From Latrodectus hesperus (lineage: Eukaryota > Arthropoda > Arachnida > Araneae > Theridiidae), in assembly GCA_037975125.1 (NCBI GenBank), contig CM075855.1:83657278-83721277 (forward strand): a stretch of DNA of 64,000 bases, given 5' to 3'. The notes beneath the pieces are model-generated. The model searched no databases. It was not told the DNA's origin and saw nothing but the letters and a program-made list of their open reading frames with translations. Below, one piece after another: positions 63,889-64,000 of the stretch. Each line of letters starts with the position of its first letter. Within the stretch, counting starts at the first letter, position 1. Made by a program: the position numbers and the translations under genes.

Positions 63889-64000
63889 ATACAGGGTGAT
63901 CCAAAAGTCAGGACGAACTTTAAAAATGGATAATTCGAAAACGAATCACGATACAAAGATGCGGTTTGCACCAAACGGATGGAAAAGAAACCGGGTTTTG
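63889..64000. mobile_element. Transposon terminus truncated by the window edge
   Basis: TATACAGGGTGATCCAAAAG marks an abrupt change from AT-rich to balanced sequence. It resembles the ACAGGGTG..CCAAAAGT ends of common arthropod DNA elements. Class and other end are outside the window. Confidence 0.4.

Overview
The window is eukaryotic nuclear DNA: very AT-rich, with spliced genes, long introns, long (TA)n tracts and dense, mostly dead transposable elements. The mix of DD34E Tc1-type elements, BEL/Pao, I-clade LINE, Tigger, hAT and tRNA-derived SINEs, together with a chelicerate-style SOCS-box protein, suggests an arthropod, most likely a spider. That assignment is inference. No prokaryotic, organellar or CRISPR feature was seen.

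Layout. 1-7000 (minus strand): part of a gene for a long coiled-coil protein. It contains a tandemly duplicated 2.7-kb exon cassette whose coding parts sum to 441 nt (147 codons). One copy carries a later hAT insertion, and copy 1 preserves the empty site. 7000-12127: mostly AT-rich intergenic DNA with a few more GC-rich patches. 12128-17317: a composite repeat with short inverted ends and ACGTC-rich subterminal arrays. 17318-21085: a broken BEL/Pao retrotransposon with a 3' LTR. 21139-22134: the C-terminal half of a Tigger/pogo transposon. 22235-22660: a SINE and a (TA)n tract. 25210-26690: an I-clade LINE fragment (minus). 27885-29840: a Tc1-type element and an inverted partial copy of the same family. 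30176-30654: a small C2H2 zinc-finger gene with paired CCAAT boxes upstream. 33792-35343: a second Tc1-type family with TIRs. 37790-40150: two SINEs. 42210-54630 (minus): a complete three-exon SOCS-box protein gene (487 aa), whose two 5.4-5.5 kb introns hold a third Tc1-type family, two LINE tails and a SINE. A candidate TATA/initiator promoter lies about 0.8 kb upstream of its ATG. 57850-64000: a CTCF-like motif, a large palindrome, SINEs, a non-autonomous Helitron between two long (TA)n tracts, and a truncated transposon end at the window edge.

The best supported host genes are the SOCS-box gene (all splice phases agree) and the repeated exon cassette (phases agree across two copies). The zinc-finger ORF is probable. 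Every transposase or polymerase reading frame inspected is truncated, frameshifted or interrupted, so none looks autonomous. The most unusual item is the phase-symmetric, microexon-containing cassette at the left end, which can expand without breaking the reading frame.
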